Assembly: GCA_026993355.1 (NCBI GenBank)
Contig: JALWTX010000002.1
Location: forward strand, 28,365-92,364
DNA: 64,000 nt
Direction: 5' to 3'
From: Flavobacteriales bacterium
GTDB taxonomy: Bacteria > Bacteroidota > Bacteroidia > Flavobacteriales > Flavobacteriaceae
Shown in pieces: positions 40,403-49,900 of this stretch. The notes under the pieces were generated by a model. That model had not been told where the DNA came from. It was given only the letters and a program-made list of their open reading frames with translations, and did no database searches. A program made the position numbers and the translations under genes. Each line of letters starts with the position of its first letter. Positions within the stretch are counted from its first letter, which is position 1.

Positions 40403-40436
40403 ATCCTGTCGGAGTCACCATTTATAAAAGCAACTT
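40403..40436 (+). repeat. attR: 34-bp direct repeat
   Basis: Exact copy of 26970-27003, containing only the T-stem end, acceptor end and CCA of tRNA-Arg(ACG). It is followed by a terminator-like hairpin (AAAAGCAACTTA 40426-40437 with TAAGTTGCTTTT 40449-40460) that resembles the one at attL with a different loop. Confidence 0.9.
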
Positions 40437-40531
40437 ATTGATTTTCAGTAAGTTGCTTTTTTAATTTGAAGAAGTTTTGGCTTGACATCGGAAAAGTTGG
40501 TTGAGGCCGGCTTAAGATAATATTTTTGAGC

Positions 40532-42016
40532 TTATTCTTCTATTTTTTTAAAACCTTCAAGGGTAATATATTTTCGTCGAATATAAAGTTTTGTTAGCCG
40601 CTCCAGCAACCAGTTTTTTGTCAATATCCCCATTAAACCCATAACCAAAAGGAAGAGTACGGCATACTGAAATCCGGCGTATTTTTCTATAATAAGAATA
40701 AGAATAATAGGTATGAATAATTTTAGCATTGCAAAAACATAAATTTTAAAGTTAAAACTTTCTGTATTTTGAAAGGCCTTTACCTTTTGGTTTAATTTAA
40801 GGGGTGTTTGGCGATATGCACCTGCCAGCAGGCTAATAGGCAAATTAACACCAATATTAAAAATGGCCAAAGCGAATATCAAAATATAAACTTTCCAGCC
40901 CAATAATAAAAATGGAAGTGTTAATATAAGTGTAATAATGACAGAGATAGCCATAAGCCACCATTTTGCTTCAAGGTACTGCCGGTAGCTAATACTTTGC
41001 GTCATTAATAAAGGGTAATATTCACTGTCCCATGCCGGAACAAAATTGCCGAATTGTATTAAAAAGTAGCCGGTGAGCATAAATAAAAACAGAATTTGAT
41101 TAAATTCATTTTGATGCAACTGCTGAGCATGCCCACTGTAAAGAAAGAAAGTCAAAATATAAAATATAACAAAACCAATTAAAGATTGCCGGGGACGGGC
41201 ATTGCGCAAAATTAGTCTGATGTCGTTTTGCAAAAAGCTACCCATCAAACCATATTTGTTGGTCCAATTCAAATTTAAAGACCTTATTTTTTTCTTTTTG
41301 GGTTGTTTAATGGCATCGTCTAAATAAAAACGTTTAGAAATATAGTAATATAAAAACAGAAGGGTAATGGTAAACAGAATTATTGGTGAAATAATTAAAT
41401 AGGGCTTGGTATATATGCTATAAAAGTAATCTCCAATGAAATTTAAATGGTGACTTAGCCATTTCATCTTATAGATAATTACAAAAACAAACAATCCCAT
41501 TATGCCGTTTAACAAATTGTTGCGACTACTGAAAAATAAAATCAATTCCATTACAAAACTTATCAGTAAAATAGAAAAGAACCAAGCCAGTAAACCACTT
41601 AAGCTATAATGTGCATGACGATAGTTTAAAATCATAAAAGTAAGCAACATTAAACTAAAAACCAGATTAACCGGATGTAAAATAATTTTAACCAGTTGAT
41701 GCCAAATGATTTGCCGTTTTTTTATGGGTAAAATCATAAAGGGTTTGACTTGTATAGAATCGAAACTCAGATACATCATGGTGTAAAACACGATGAAAAA
41801 GTAAATAAAAAGATAAGTGTGTGCTTTTTGGAATATATCTGCATTTGGCGTTTTTTCCTTTATTACATAAAACAGCAGAAAGGATAGCATAATCATATAA
41901 AAGGCAAAAAATAAATAGCCTATGATGGTCAGAATTTTAAGAATAAGTTTTTTTGAAAAATTTGGTGAGCGTTTGAATTTCAGATAATCAAGTTTCAAAA
42001 ATTTAAGATAAGTCAT
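40532..42016 (-). CDS. DUF5687 multi-pass membrane protein (ABC-exporter-like permease)
   Basis: A 494-residue membrane protein with about 11-12 hydrophobic segments, beginning LKFLKLDYLKFKRSPNFSKK before the first helix. The fold, length and the conserved region (FVPAWDSEYYPLLMTQSISYRQYLEAKWW) fit DUF5687, a Bacteroidota family usually encoded next to an ABC ATPase. No ATPase gene is adjacent here; on one side is the mobile element and on the other a divergent hydrolase operon. The partner may be elsewhere or the insertion may have separated them. Confidence 0.75.
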   Translation of the reverse strand: MTYLKFLKLDYLKFKRSPNFSKKLILKILTIIGYLFFAFYMIMLSFLLFYVIKEKTPNADIFQKAHTYLFIYFFIVFYTMMYLSFDSIQVKPFMILPIKKRQIIWHQLVKIILHPVNLVFSLMLLTFMILNYRHAHYSLSGLLAWFFSILLISFVMELILFFSSRNNLLNGIMGLFVFVIIYKMKWLSHHLNFIGDYFYSIYTKPYLIISPIILFTITLLFLYYYISKRFYLDDAIKQPKKKKIRSLNLNWTNKYGLMGSFLQNDIRLILRNARPRQSLIGFVIFYILTFFLYSGHAQQLHQNEFNQILFLFMLTGYFLIQFGNFVPAWDSEYYPLLMTQSISYRQYLEAKWWLMAISVIITLILTLPFLLLGWKVYILIFALAIFNIGVNLPISLLAGAYRQTPLKLNQKVKAFQNTESFNFKIYVFAMLKLFIPIILILIIEKYAGFQYAVLFLLVMGLMGILTKNWLLERLTKLYIRRKYITLEGFKKIEE

Positions 42017-42053
42017 AGTCCCGATTTAGAATTTAAATTTATAAAAAATAATT

Positions 42054-42061
42054 GTATTTTT
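42054..42061 (+). promoter_or_regulatory. -7 promoter box of the lipolytic operon
   Basis: TATTTTTG at 42054-42061. It places the transcript start just before the ATG at 42081 and rules out the TTG at 42060 as start codon. Confidence 0.55.
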
Positions 42062-42080
42062 GTTTAATAAATCAGGGAAA

Positions 42081-42863
42081 ATGCCAGAACAACATATAAA
42101 AGAAGAAAAAGGCTTTAAATACATAGAAAAGGGAGAAGGGATACCTTTGGTTATTCTTCACGGTATTATGGGCGGTCTCAGTAATTTTGATCAGGTTATC
42201 GATTATTTTTCTAAAGATTTCAGAGTGTTAATGCCCGAATTACCCATTTATACTTTTCCTCTATTAAAAACAAGTGTGAAGGGCTTTGCTGGTTTTCTTC
42301 AAGATTTTTTAGCTTACAAGCAAATAGATAAAGCTATATTATTAGGAAACTCACTCGGGGGTCATGTAGCTTTATATTTTACCAATAAACATCCGGAAAA
42401 AGTTTCAGCATTAATTTTGACAGGAAGCAGTGGGTTATATGAAAAAAGCATGGGCGACTCGTATCCTAAACGAAAAAATTATAATTATATCAAACAAAAA
42501 GCCCAAGAAGTTTTTCACAATCCAAAAGTCGCCACTAAAGAATTAGTAGATGAGGTTTTTGAGGCAGTCAATAATCGTATGAAGGTGATCCGTACCTTGG
42601 CTTTAGCCAAAAGTGCTATACGTCATAACATGGCCAAAGATTTACCTCATATACATGTGCCAACTTGTCTTATTTGGGGACGGGATGACAAAGTAACACC
42701 GCCTGAAGTAGCGGAAGATTTTAAAAAACTATTACCCGATGCCGATTTATTTTGGATAGACAAATGTGGCCATGCCCCCATGATGGAACATCCCCAAGAA
42801 TTTATTCGTATTATGGATAAATGGCTGATAGAAAGAGGTTTTAAAACCAATAAAGATGTTTAA
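42081..42863 (+). CDS. Alpha/beta hydrolase
   Basis: 260 residues from ATG 42081 (MPEQHIKEEKGF). Typical alpha/beta hydrolase: oxyanion loop VILHGIMGGLSNFDQ, nucleophile elbow LLGNSLGGH (Ser about residue 92), acid in WGRDDKVTPP and catalytic histidine in KCGHAPMMEHP. Members hydrolyse esters, lactones or other small molecules; substrate unknown. It overlaps the next gene by 8 bases and is the first of three hydrolase genes in one operon. Confidence 0.9.
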   Translation: MPEQHIKEEKGFKYIEKGEGIPLVILHGIMGGLSNFDQVIDYFSKDFRVLMPELPIYTFPLLKTSVKGFAGFLQDFLAYKQIDKAILLGNSLGGHVALYFTNKHPEKVSALILTGSSGLYEKSMGDSYPKRKNYNYIKQKAQEVFHNPKVATKELVDEVFEAVNNRMKVIRTLALAKSAIRHNMAKDLPHIHVPTCLIWGRDDKVTPPEVAEDFKKLLPDADLFWIDKCGHAPMMEHPQEFIRIMDKWLIERGFKTNKDV

Positions 42864-43497
42864 ATATCTGCTAAAAAAGCCTCATAACTATACCGAAAAT
42901 CCCAAAGCGCTTTTAATTTTGCATGGCTTTGGCAGCAATGAAGCCGATTTGTTTTCTTTTGCAGACCAATTGCCGGATGATTTATTAATTATCAGTGCTC
43001 GTGCCCCAATTTCATTAGACTTTGGTGGATATGCCTGGTATCCCATATATATAAATGCGCAAAACGAAAAAATATCAGATAATCAGAAGGCGCAAGATGT
43101 TTTAAAAGAACTTTCGGTTTTTATCGATTTTTTAAAAGATAAATATCACATTAAATCTGGTTATTTTAACCTCTTAGGTTTTAGTCAAGGGGCTGTTTTA
43201 AGTAATGCTCTGGCTTTAAATTACCCCGAAAAAATTAAAAATGTCGTCTCCTTGAGTGGCTATATCAATGAAGATATCATGCCCTTAAAAGATAATGTGG
43301 AAAAATATAAAAAACTGAATTTTTTTGTTTCCCATGGCTTATATGATGATGTTATTCCTATAGACTGGGCACGAAAAACACCGGTTTATTTAACTGAACG
43401 ACAAATAAGTCATACTTATAAAGAATACCCAATGGGACATGAAGTCAGTTATGATTGTTTAAAAGATTTCCGGCAATGGTTACAGCAAAACATTTAA
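42856..43497 (+). CDS. Carboxylesterase/phospholipase-type alpha/beta hydrolase (YpfH/YtpA-like)
   Basis: A 213-residue small hydrolase with LILHGFGSNEADLFSFADQL, nucleophile in LLGFSQGAVLSNAL (Ser about residue 110), FFVSHGLYDDVIPIDWAR with the acid and PMGHEVSYD with the histidine. It matches the phospholipase/carboxylesterase family (dienelactone-hydrolase-like). The start overlaps the previous gene by 8 bases, indicating translational coupling. Confidence 0.88.
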   Translation: MFKYLLKKPHNYTENPKALLILHGFGSNEADLFSFADQLPDDLLIISARAPISLDFGGYAWYPIYINAQNEKISDNQKAQDVLKELSVFIDFLKDKYHIKSGYFNLLGFSQGAVLSNALALNYPEKIKNVVSLSGYINEDIMPLKDNVEKYKKLNFFVSHGLYDDVIPIDWARKTPVYLTERQISHTYKEYPMGHEVSYDCLKDFRQWLQQNI

Positions 43498-43506
43498 AAC
43501 ATTTAT

Positions 43507-44409
43507 ATGTCTAAACCCATTAATTTAGTTCTATCAGGAGGCGGGGCACGCGGTATTGCCCATATCGGTATTATTGAGGTTTTAGAAGAACACGGCTATG
43601 AAATAAAAGCGGTTACCGGCACATCTATGGGAGCTTTGGTTGGTGGTGTCTATGCCGGACAAGCTATGGATGCCTACAAACAATGGTTAATCAATGCCGA
43701 TATACGGGAGGTCATTCGTATGCTCGATTTTTCATTACGTTTACCGGGCTTAATCAAAGGCGAAAAAATTATGCGAAAAATTAGCCAAATGTTGGCGATA
43801 AAAAGCATTGAAGATTTGCCCATACCTTATAAAGCGGTAGCGACGGATTTAAATCATAATCAAGAGATAACCTTTTCGTCAGGAGATTTAATTTTAGCCA
43901 TTAGAGCTTCCATTTCCATCCCAACGGTTTTTACACCCGTGTTGACACAAGATAAAATGTTGGTTGATGGCGGTTTGGTTAACAATATTCCAATTAATAA
44001 ATTGCCCGAAAACGGTTTTCCCATAGTGGCAGTGTGTGCCAATGCTGACATTGATTTAACGCTCGAGCAGCAAAAAATAATGCATGGCGATCCGCAGGCA
44101 GAAGACGAATACCTTAAAAAGCTACGCAAAATCCAAGCGTATATAAGAAAATATCTCAATTTAAATGACAAACCATTGGTTAATAATAATGCTGATGACT
44201 TACCGGGATATACTGACATAATTGACCGTTCTCTTCATTTAATGATTGCACAAAATTCAAACCGGATTATACATCAATATCCGCCGGATTTGTTAATCAA
44301 TATCCCGCATAAATTGGCTGGGACTTTAGATTTTTTAAAAGCCGAAAAGATTTACAAAGTGGGTAGATGGACAGCCCAAAAAGCCTTGGAAAATTTTAAA
44401 ATAAATTAA
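43507..44409 (+). CDS. Patatin-like phospholipase
   Basis: A 300-residue patatin domain protein. NLVLSGGGARGIAHIG is the oxyanion loop, VTGTSMGALVGG (Ser about residue 39) the nucleophile elbow and MLVDGGLVNNIP (about 153) the Asp-Gly-Gly dyad. The family cleaves acyl chains from lipids. It is the third gene of the hydrolase operon and its stop overlaps the stop of the oppositely oriented antiporter gene by 4 bases. Confidence 0.93.
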   Translation: MSKPINLVLSGGGARGIAHIGIIEVLEEHGYEIKAVTGTSMGALVGGVYAGQAMDAYKQWLINADIREVIRMLDFSLRLPGLIKGEKIMRKISQMLAIKSIEDLPIPYKAVATDLNHNQEITFSSGDLILAIRASISIPTVFTPVLTQDKMLVDGGLVNNIPINKLPENGFPIVAVCANADIDLTLEQQKIMHGDPQAEDEYLKKLRKIQAYIRKYLNLNDKPLVNNNADDLPGYTDIIDRSLHLMIAQNSNRIIHQYPPDLLINIPHKLAGTLDFLKAEKIYKVGRWTAQKALENFKIN

Positions 44410-45872
44410 ATTATTTTCTTTAATTCATCATTTTCCCGCCGTTTTATTTTTATTTTAAAGTAGGCAAAAATTAAAGTCATTACCGGACTTAACCAGTTAA
44501 AAACGGCATAAATCAAATAACTTTCTGTGGGGACCCCCAAAACTTTGGCATTATAAGCCCCACCGGTATTCCAGGGTACCAATACGGAGGTTACCGTGCC
44601 GGCGTCTTCTAAGGTTCGACTTAAATTTTCGGGGGCTAAACCGGCATCGTCAAACGCTTGTTTATACATTTTACCGGGTACCACAATGGCTAAATATTGG
44701 TCTGATGCAGTGGCATTAAATACAATACACGATAAATCCGTACTGGCAAAAAGCCCGAAAGTACCTTTGAATTTAGCTAACAATGTTTCGCTGATTTTTT
44801 TTAAGGCACCGATCGCTTCCATAATGCCTCCAAAAAACATAGCGCTGATAATCAGCCAAATGGTGCTGAGCATGCCTTTCATTCCGCCTGAAGAAAACAG
44901 CTCATTTAATATGGGGTTGGCCGTTTTAATGTTAAAATCCCAAACCACAGCTTTCATAATATTTTTATAAGCGCCTGTATAATAAGGCTGATTTGGTTCA
45001 AGCAAATTCAATAAAAGATTTTTTTGAAAAAATAAAGCTGCTAATCCGCCAAGCAAAACACCGGCTAATAAAGCCACCAAAGGTGGTGTTTTTTTAATAA
45101 TTAGAAAAATAACGGTGGCCGGAACAATAAGTAAAGCCGGGTGAATAAAAAATGAAGTTTTTATATCGGCTAAAAGTGCCCGGGTGTTATGTATGTCGTT
45201 ACCAGTATGGGATAATCCTAAAATAATAAAAATGATAAGGGCAATGCTGATGGTCGGAATGGTTGTATACATCATATACCGGACATGCCGGTAAAGGTCA
45301 ACGCCTGCAACGGCTGAAGCTAAATTGGTCGTGTCGGAAAGCGGAGACATTTTATCGCCGAAATAAGCCCCTGAAATTACAGCACCTGCCACCATAGGGG
45401 GCGGAAACCCCAAGGCTTTACCAATACCAATCAACGCTATGCCAACCGTAGCAGTAGTGCTCCATGAGCTACCAATAATTAAAGATACCAATGCTGTAAT
45501 TATTAATGAGGAAGCTAAAAATACCGTTGGATTTAAAAGTTTTAAACCATAATAAACCATTGTCGGAATAATACCACTGATAAGCCAAGTGCCGGTTAGG
45601 GCACCTACAAACAACAAAATAAGAATGGCGCCACTGGTCGATTCAATATTTTTGGTTACCTTTTGTAGCATTGTCTCGTATGAAATATTGTGTCTAAAAC
45701 CTATTATGGCAGCGACGGCCCCGGCTAATAATAAGGCAAACTGGTTAGGACCGGAAGTCGCCTCGTCACCGAAAACAACCAACACATTAAAACTTAATAT
45801 AAGCACAAGAAAAATTATCGGCATTAAGGCTTCATAAAACCGGATAGATGGCGTGGTTGATGATCTTGTCAT
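44406..45872 (-). CDS. nhaC: Na+/H+ antiporter NhaC-like
   Basis: A 488-residue membrane protein with about 11-12 TM helices. Typical segments: GFRHNISYETML, TALVSLIIGSSWSTTATVGIALIG, GAVISGAYFGDKMSPLSDTTNLA (with the ion-binding Asp), and TATSDQYLAIV-like stretch (here NATASDQYLAIVVPG) plus SVLVPWNTGGAYNAKVLG. The frame is open to ATG 45902, but that lies inside the promoter box TATATTTG (45907-45900), so ATG 45872 is preferred. It exchanges sodium for protons. Confidence 0.9.
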   Translation of the reverse strand: MTRSSTTPSIRFYEALMPIIFLVLILSFNVLVVFGDEATSGPNQFALLLAGAVAAIIGFRHNISYETMLQKVTKNIESTSGAILILLFVGALTGTWLISGIIPTMVYYGLKLLNPTVFLASSLIITALVSLIIGSSWSTTATVGIALIGIGKALGFPPPMVAGAVISGAYFGDKMSPLSDTTNLASAVAGVDLYRHVRYMMYTTIPTISIALIIFIILGLSHTGNDIHNTRALLADIKTSFFIHPALLIVPATVIFLIIKKTPPLVALLAGVLLGGLAALFFQKNLLLNLLEPNQPYYTGAYKNIMKAVVWDFNIKTANPILNELFSSGGMKGMLSTIWLIISAMFFGGIMEAIGALKKISETLLAKFKGTFGLFASTDLSCIVFNATASDQYLAIVVPGKMYKQAFDDAGLAPENLSRTLEDAGTVTSVLVPWNTGGAYNAKVLGVPTESYLIYAVFNWLSPVMTLIFAYFKIKIKRRENDELKKII

Positions 45873-45899
45873 AGAAAATTTTTTATGGTTTTGGGTTAA

Positions 45900-45907
45900 C
45901 AAATATA
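45900..45907 (-). promoter_or_regulatory. -7 promoter box of nhaC
   Basis: TATATTTG on the minus strand, 27 bases before the ATG at 45872. It decides the start choice for nhaC. Confidence 0.6.
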
Positions 45908-45955
45908 CATTTTTTTATATTTGGCCACGTCTTGCAATGGATTGGGTTTAAATCT

Positions 45956-45963
45956 TACCTTTG
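45956..45963 (+). promoter_or_regulatory. -7 promoter box of the Fur-family gene
   Basis: TACCTTTG, 21 bases before the start codon of the Fur-family regulator. Confidence 0.55.
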
Positions 45964-45984
45964 TAAAACATTAAACCGGTTGAT

Positions 45985-46398
45985 ATGGAGCCTAAAATAG
46001 AGGAGAAACTTTTGTTGAAAAATATTAAGCCGACACCTATGCGTCAATTGGTGTATAGGATGTTAACACAAGAGGAAACGGCTTTAAGTTTGTCTGAACT
46101 AGAAAGTAAATTTGACAAGGTAGATAAGGCAACTTTATACCGGACGCTAAAAACCTTTGAAGCGCATCAATTAATCCATTCCATTGACGACGGAAGCGGG
46201 TCCATACGGTATGCATTATGTGACGAAGATTGTACCTGCCGTCCCGAACAATTGCATTTGCATTTTGTGTGTAAAATATGTCAAAAAACCTATTGTCTAA
46301 AAGAAAAACCTATCCCACAACCCGATTTACTCGATGGTTTTACTTATGAAAGTGCTAATTTTATTGTCAAAGGCGTTTGTCCTTCTTGTCAAAAATAA
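45985..46398 (+). CDS. Fur-family metalloregulator (Zur-like)
   Basis: A 137-residue regulator. The winged helix covers KPTPMRQLVYRMLTQEETALSLSELESKF to the TLYRTLKTFEAHQLIH recognition helix region. The dimerisation part has LHLHFVCKICQKTYCL (H-x-H and C-x-x-C) and ends GVCPSCQK, giving the two C-x-x-C pairs of a structural zinc site. Together with the adjacent metal-efflux operon and the TGCAAC palindrome, it probably senses zinc or a similar metal; the exact metal cannot be read from the sequence. Confidence 0.88.
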   Translation: MEPKIEEKLLLKNIKPTPMRQLVYRMLTQEETALSLSELESKFDKVDKATLYRTLKTFEAHQLIHSIDDGSGSIRYALCDEDCTCRPEQLHLHFVCKICQKTYCLKEKPIPQPDLLDGFTYESANFIVKGVCPSCQK

Positions 46399-46416
46399 TT
46401 TTTTTCTTCATTTCTT

Positions 46417-46431
46417 TGCAACTCGGTTGCA
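46417..46431. promoter_or_regulatory. Probable Fur/Zur-type operator
   Basis: TGCAAC-TCG-GTTGCA, a palindrome with perfect 6-base arms, overlapping the region where the -33 element of the next promoter would lie. It is 18 bases after the stop of the Fur-family gene and 12 bases before the -7 box, so occupancy should block transcription of the metal-efflux block. Confidence 0.6.
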
Positions 46432-46442
46432 TCCCAAATGTT

Positions 46443-46450
46443 TTATCTTT
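46443..46450 (+). promoter_or_regulatory. -7 promoter box of the metal-efflux block
   Basis: TATCTTTG, 21 bases before the GTG start of the His-rich protein, with the palindromic operator right upstream. Confidence 0.6.
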
Positions 46451-46470
46451 GTCTTACTAAAAACAAATAA

Positions 46471-46824
46471 GTGCGGCTACAAAAATTATTTCATAAAAAC
46501 GCTTTAATTATACTGCTTGGATTAAGTTTTATTCTCCATGCAGCATGGCCGCATGATCATCACTATAACGAGTTTGCTCATCATGCAAATGAACACAGTG
46601 CATTTCATTGCCATAGCCTCAACCATTTAACGACTGTTAAACAATCTGTAAAAGTTAAAATACAAAAAGAAAATCCCGATTCGTTCCATTATTTTTTAGC
46701 CAAATATCTCGATTTTCAAGTAGATTTTTCAACGGATTATAAGTATACTTTTCATTTTGTCCAAAATCTGTTTCACGAAAAGTTGTTTAAGCAACTGCCT
46801 ATTCGTGGCTCCCCTTTGATGTAG
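46471..46824 (+). CDS. Histidine-rich secreted or membrane-anchored protein
   Basis: A 117-residue protein starting with GTG at 46471 (no in-frame ATG gives a better start). The N-terminal hydrophobic helix (ALIILLGLSFILHAAWP) is a signal or anchor. Then come clustered histidines, PHDHHYNEFAHHANEHSAFHCH, as expected of a periplasmic metal-binding protein (first 20 residues of that stretch intended). It sits directly between a Fur-type operator and the CusA-like pump, so a role as metal scavenger or sensor of the efflux system is likely. The family is not certain (some resemblance to DUF2946). Confidence 0.7.
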   Translation: MRLQKLFHKNALIILLGLSFILHAAWPHDHHYNEFAHHANEHSAFHCHSLNHLTTVKQSVKVKIQKENPDSFHYFLAKYLDFQVDFSTDYKYTFHFVQNLFHEKLFKQLPIRGSPLM

Positions 46825-46918
46825 TTTCTTCTTTTTTTAAGTAATTATTTTCAATAAGCCCATTGTCGCATAAATAATTTTATACGGCACAACATCACTA
46901 TATCAAAATTTAAACCTT

Positions 46919-49900
46919 ATGATTAACAATATTATAAACTTTTCAATCAAAAACAAACCCATTATAGGTTTATTGACCATTGCTTTGATTATTGGCGGAT
47001 TTTTTGCCATGACCAAAGTACCGGTCGATGCCTTGCCAGATATAACCAACAATCAAGTTTTGGTTATTACTACCGCCCCAAATTTGGGAACGGAAGATAT
47101 CGAACAATTTGTTACCTACCCTGTAGAATTAGCGGTCGCTAATTTGCCGGATGTTACCGAAATCAGAAGTGTTTCCCGTTTTGGACTTTCAGTCGTAACC
47201 ATCGTTTTTAAAGAAAGCGCCGGTACTTATTTACCCCGGCAGCTGGTGAATGAAGCCTTAGCCGAAGCCAAAGAAAAAATACCGGAAGGATTTGGTAGCC
47301 CTTTTATGGCACCGGTCAGTACAGGTTTGGGTGAAATATATCAATATACTTTGGAAGTAGCCCCCGGTTATGAAGATAAATATGATGATATGGAACTTCG
47401 TACCATACAAGATTGGATTATAAAGCGGCAAATGGCCATGTTGCCGGGCGTGGTCGAAGTAAATTCTTTTGGGGGGCGTGGTAAGCAATATGAAGTGGCG
47501 GTTAATCCGGACAAACTTAAAAGTATGGGGCTGACTATCAACGATATTTATAAAGCCTTGAAGGATAATAATCAAAATGTTGGTGGTGCTTATATCGAAA
47601 AAAATCATCAAGCAAATTTTATTCGCGGTGAAGGCTTGATGCGTTCGTTGGATGATATTAAAAACACCCTGGTAAAAAATATTAATGGACAGCCCATTTT
47701 TATTCGCGATGTTGCAAAAGTGCAGTATGGCAACTTCTTACGATATGGTGCCTTTACCAAAAACGGTAAAGGTGAAGCGGTTGGCGGCATTGTCATGATG
47801 CTTAAAGGGGCTAACTCTAATGAAGTCATTAAAAATGTCAAAAAACGTGTGGCTCAAATTCAGAAATCTTTACCGGCAGGCATAAAAATTAAACCTTTTT
47901 TAGATCGCAGTAAATTAATTAAAAACACCACTACAACCGTTGTCGAAAATTTATTATTAGGTGCTATAATTGTCATTTTAGTATTGGTTTTATTTTTGGG
48001 CAATGTCAGAGGTGGATTAATTGTCGCGTCGGTTATTCCATTAGCCCTTTTATTTTCATTTATTATGATGAAAATTTTTGGTGTGTGGGCAAACTTGATG
48101 AGTATGGGCGCTTTGGATTTTGGTATTTTAGTCGACGGTGCAGTTATCATTGTTGAAGCCATGATATTTTATTTATATACCAATAAATATATAGGAAAGA
48201 AATTGGCTGCTAAAGACCGGGATGAAATCGCCTTTAAATCAGCCAGTAAAATGATGAATTCGGCCTTTTTTGGTCAACTTATCATTTTAATTGTGTTTAT
48301 TCCTGTTTTGGCTTTACAAGGAGTAGAGGGAAAAATGTTTATTCCAATGGCTATGACATTTGGATTTGCCATTATCGGGGTGATGATTTTGAGTTTGACT
48401 TATGTTCCCATGATGGCAGCTTTGCTACTTCAACCACCCAAAAATGCTAACAAATCTTGGGGCGAAAAAATAATAGAAAAACTTGAAAATTTTTATTTGC
48501 CGGTCTTAGATTGGGCTTTACGTCATACACGCGCTGTTTTAGGTTTTGCTCTAGCACTGCTGTTATTGGGCGGGTATTTATTTACACAGATGGGCGCAGA
48601 ATTTATCCCAAAGTTAGATGAAGGAGATTTTGCCTTTCAAGAGTTTTATAAGCCCGGAACCGCTTTATCGGAAGTTATGGAAAACACAACTAAAATAGAG
48701 AAAGCTGTCCTTGATAATTTTCCGGATGAAATTGAAAGTATTCAAAGCCGGGTGGGCGTAGCCAATATTCCCATGGACCCTATGCCCATGGATATAGCTG
48801 ATGTTTTTGTGATTTTAAAACCCAAAAGTCAATGGAAAAAAGCTAAGACAAAACAAGAACTTATAGAAAAAATAGAAAAAGTCATCAGCATGTTTCCGGG
48901 AATAAATTTTGAATTTACCCAACCTATTGAAATGCGTTTTAATGAGTTGTTAACCGGTGTTAGAGAAGATATTGCCATTAAACTCTACGGTGACGATTTA
49001 AATGTCTTGGCAGATAAAGCCCAAAAAATTGCAAAATTAGTAGCCGGTATAAATGGGGTAGGCAGAATTAAAGTGGAAGCAACGCGCGGACTGCCCCAAA
49101 TAACCGTACATTATAACCGGCAAAAATTAGGACAATATAATTTAAAAATAAAAGATTTAAATAAAATTATTGCTACTGCTTTTAGTGGACAAACTGCCGG
49201 ACAGATTTATGAAGGCGAACGCATGTTTGATCTGGTGGTGCGATTAGGTAAACAACACCGTAAAAGTATAGAAGACCTAAAAAATCTTTATGTTAATTTG
49301 CCGGGTGGACAACAGATTCCTTTAAAAACAGTGGCAGACATAAGTTACCGGCCCGGACCGATGCAAATAGGCCGCGAAAATACCAACAGACGTACTTACG
49401 TCGGTGTAAATGTACGGGATAGAGATGTGAAATCGTTAGTTGATGAGATTCAAAGTTTATTAGATAAAAAGTTGGATTTGCCGGCTGGATATTATGTGCG
49501 CTACGGTGGGGCTTTTGAAAATTTGCAACGGGCGACCAAACGATTATCTTTGGTTGTACCTTTGGCATTGGCACTCATTTTTATTTTGGTCTTTTTTGCA
49601 GTAAAGTCGTTCAAACAAACGCTTATGATTTATTTGGCCGTTCCTTTTGCTGCTGTGGGTGGCATTTTAGCTCTTTATCTACGGGATATGCCTTTTAGTA
49701 TTTCGGCAGGCGTCGGTTTTATCGTTTTATTTGGTGTAGCAGTATTAAACGGCTTAGTTTTAATTAGCAGCTTTAATGAATTGAAACAAAAAGGCATAAA
49801 AAATATCGATGAACTTATTAAGAAAGGAGCTGTCAGGCGTTTACGGCCTATTTTTCTAACTGCTTCTACTGATATTTTAGGTTTTCTGCCTATGGCTATT

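Larger units (their letters stand above)
26970..40436. mobile_element. Integrated satellite-like element in tRNA-Arg(ACG), carrying type I restriction-modification
   Basis: About 13.4 kb bounded by a 34-bp perfect direct repeat that contains the 3' end of tRNA-Arg(ACG). The right arm encodes a tyrosine recombinase, an unknown protein, a frameshifted HTH protein, a P4-type helicase and a Toprim primase. The left arm is a complete type I restriction-modification operon with two accessory genes. No structural phage gene, conjugation gene or relaxase was recognised. The combination of integrase plus autonomous replication plus defence cargo suggests a phage-satellite-like island or a small integrative plasmid. 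The att repeat is perfect, so insertion is probably recent. Confidence 0.85.

Noticed and set aside
26970..40436. Interpretation of the island as a prophage or conjugative element
   Set aside because: No capsid, terminase, tail, lysis, relaxase or type IV secretion gene was recognised inside the repeat-bounded interval.
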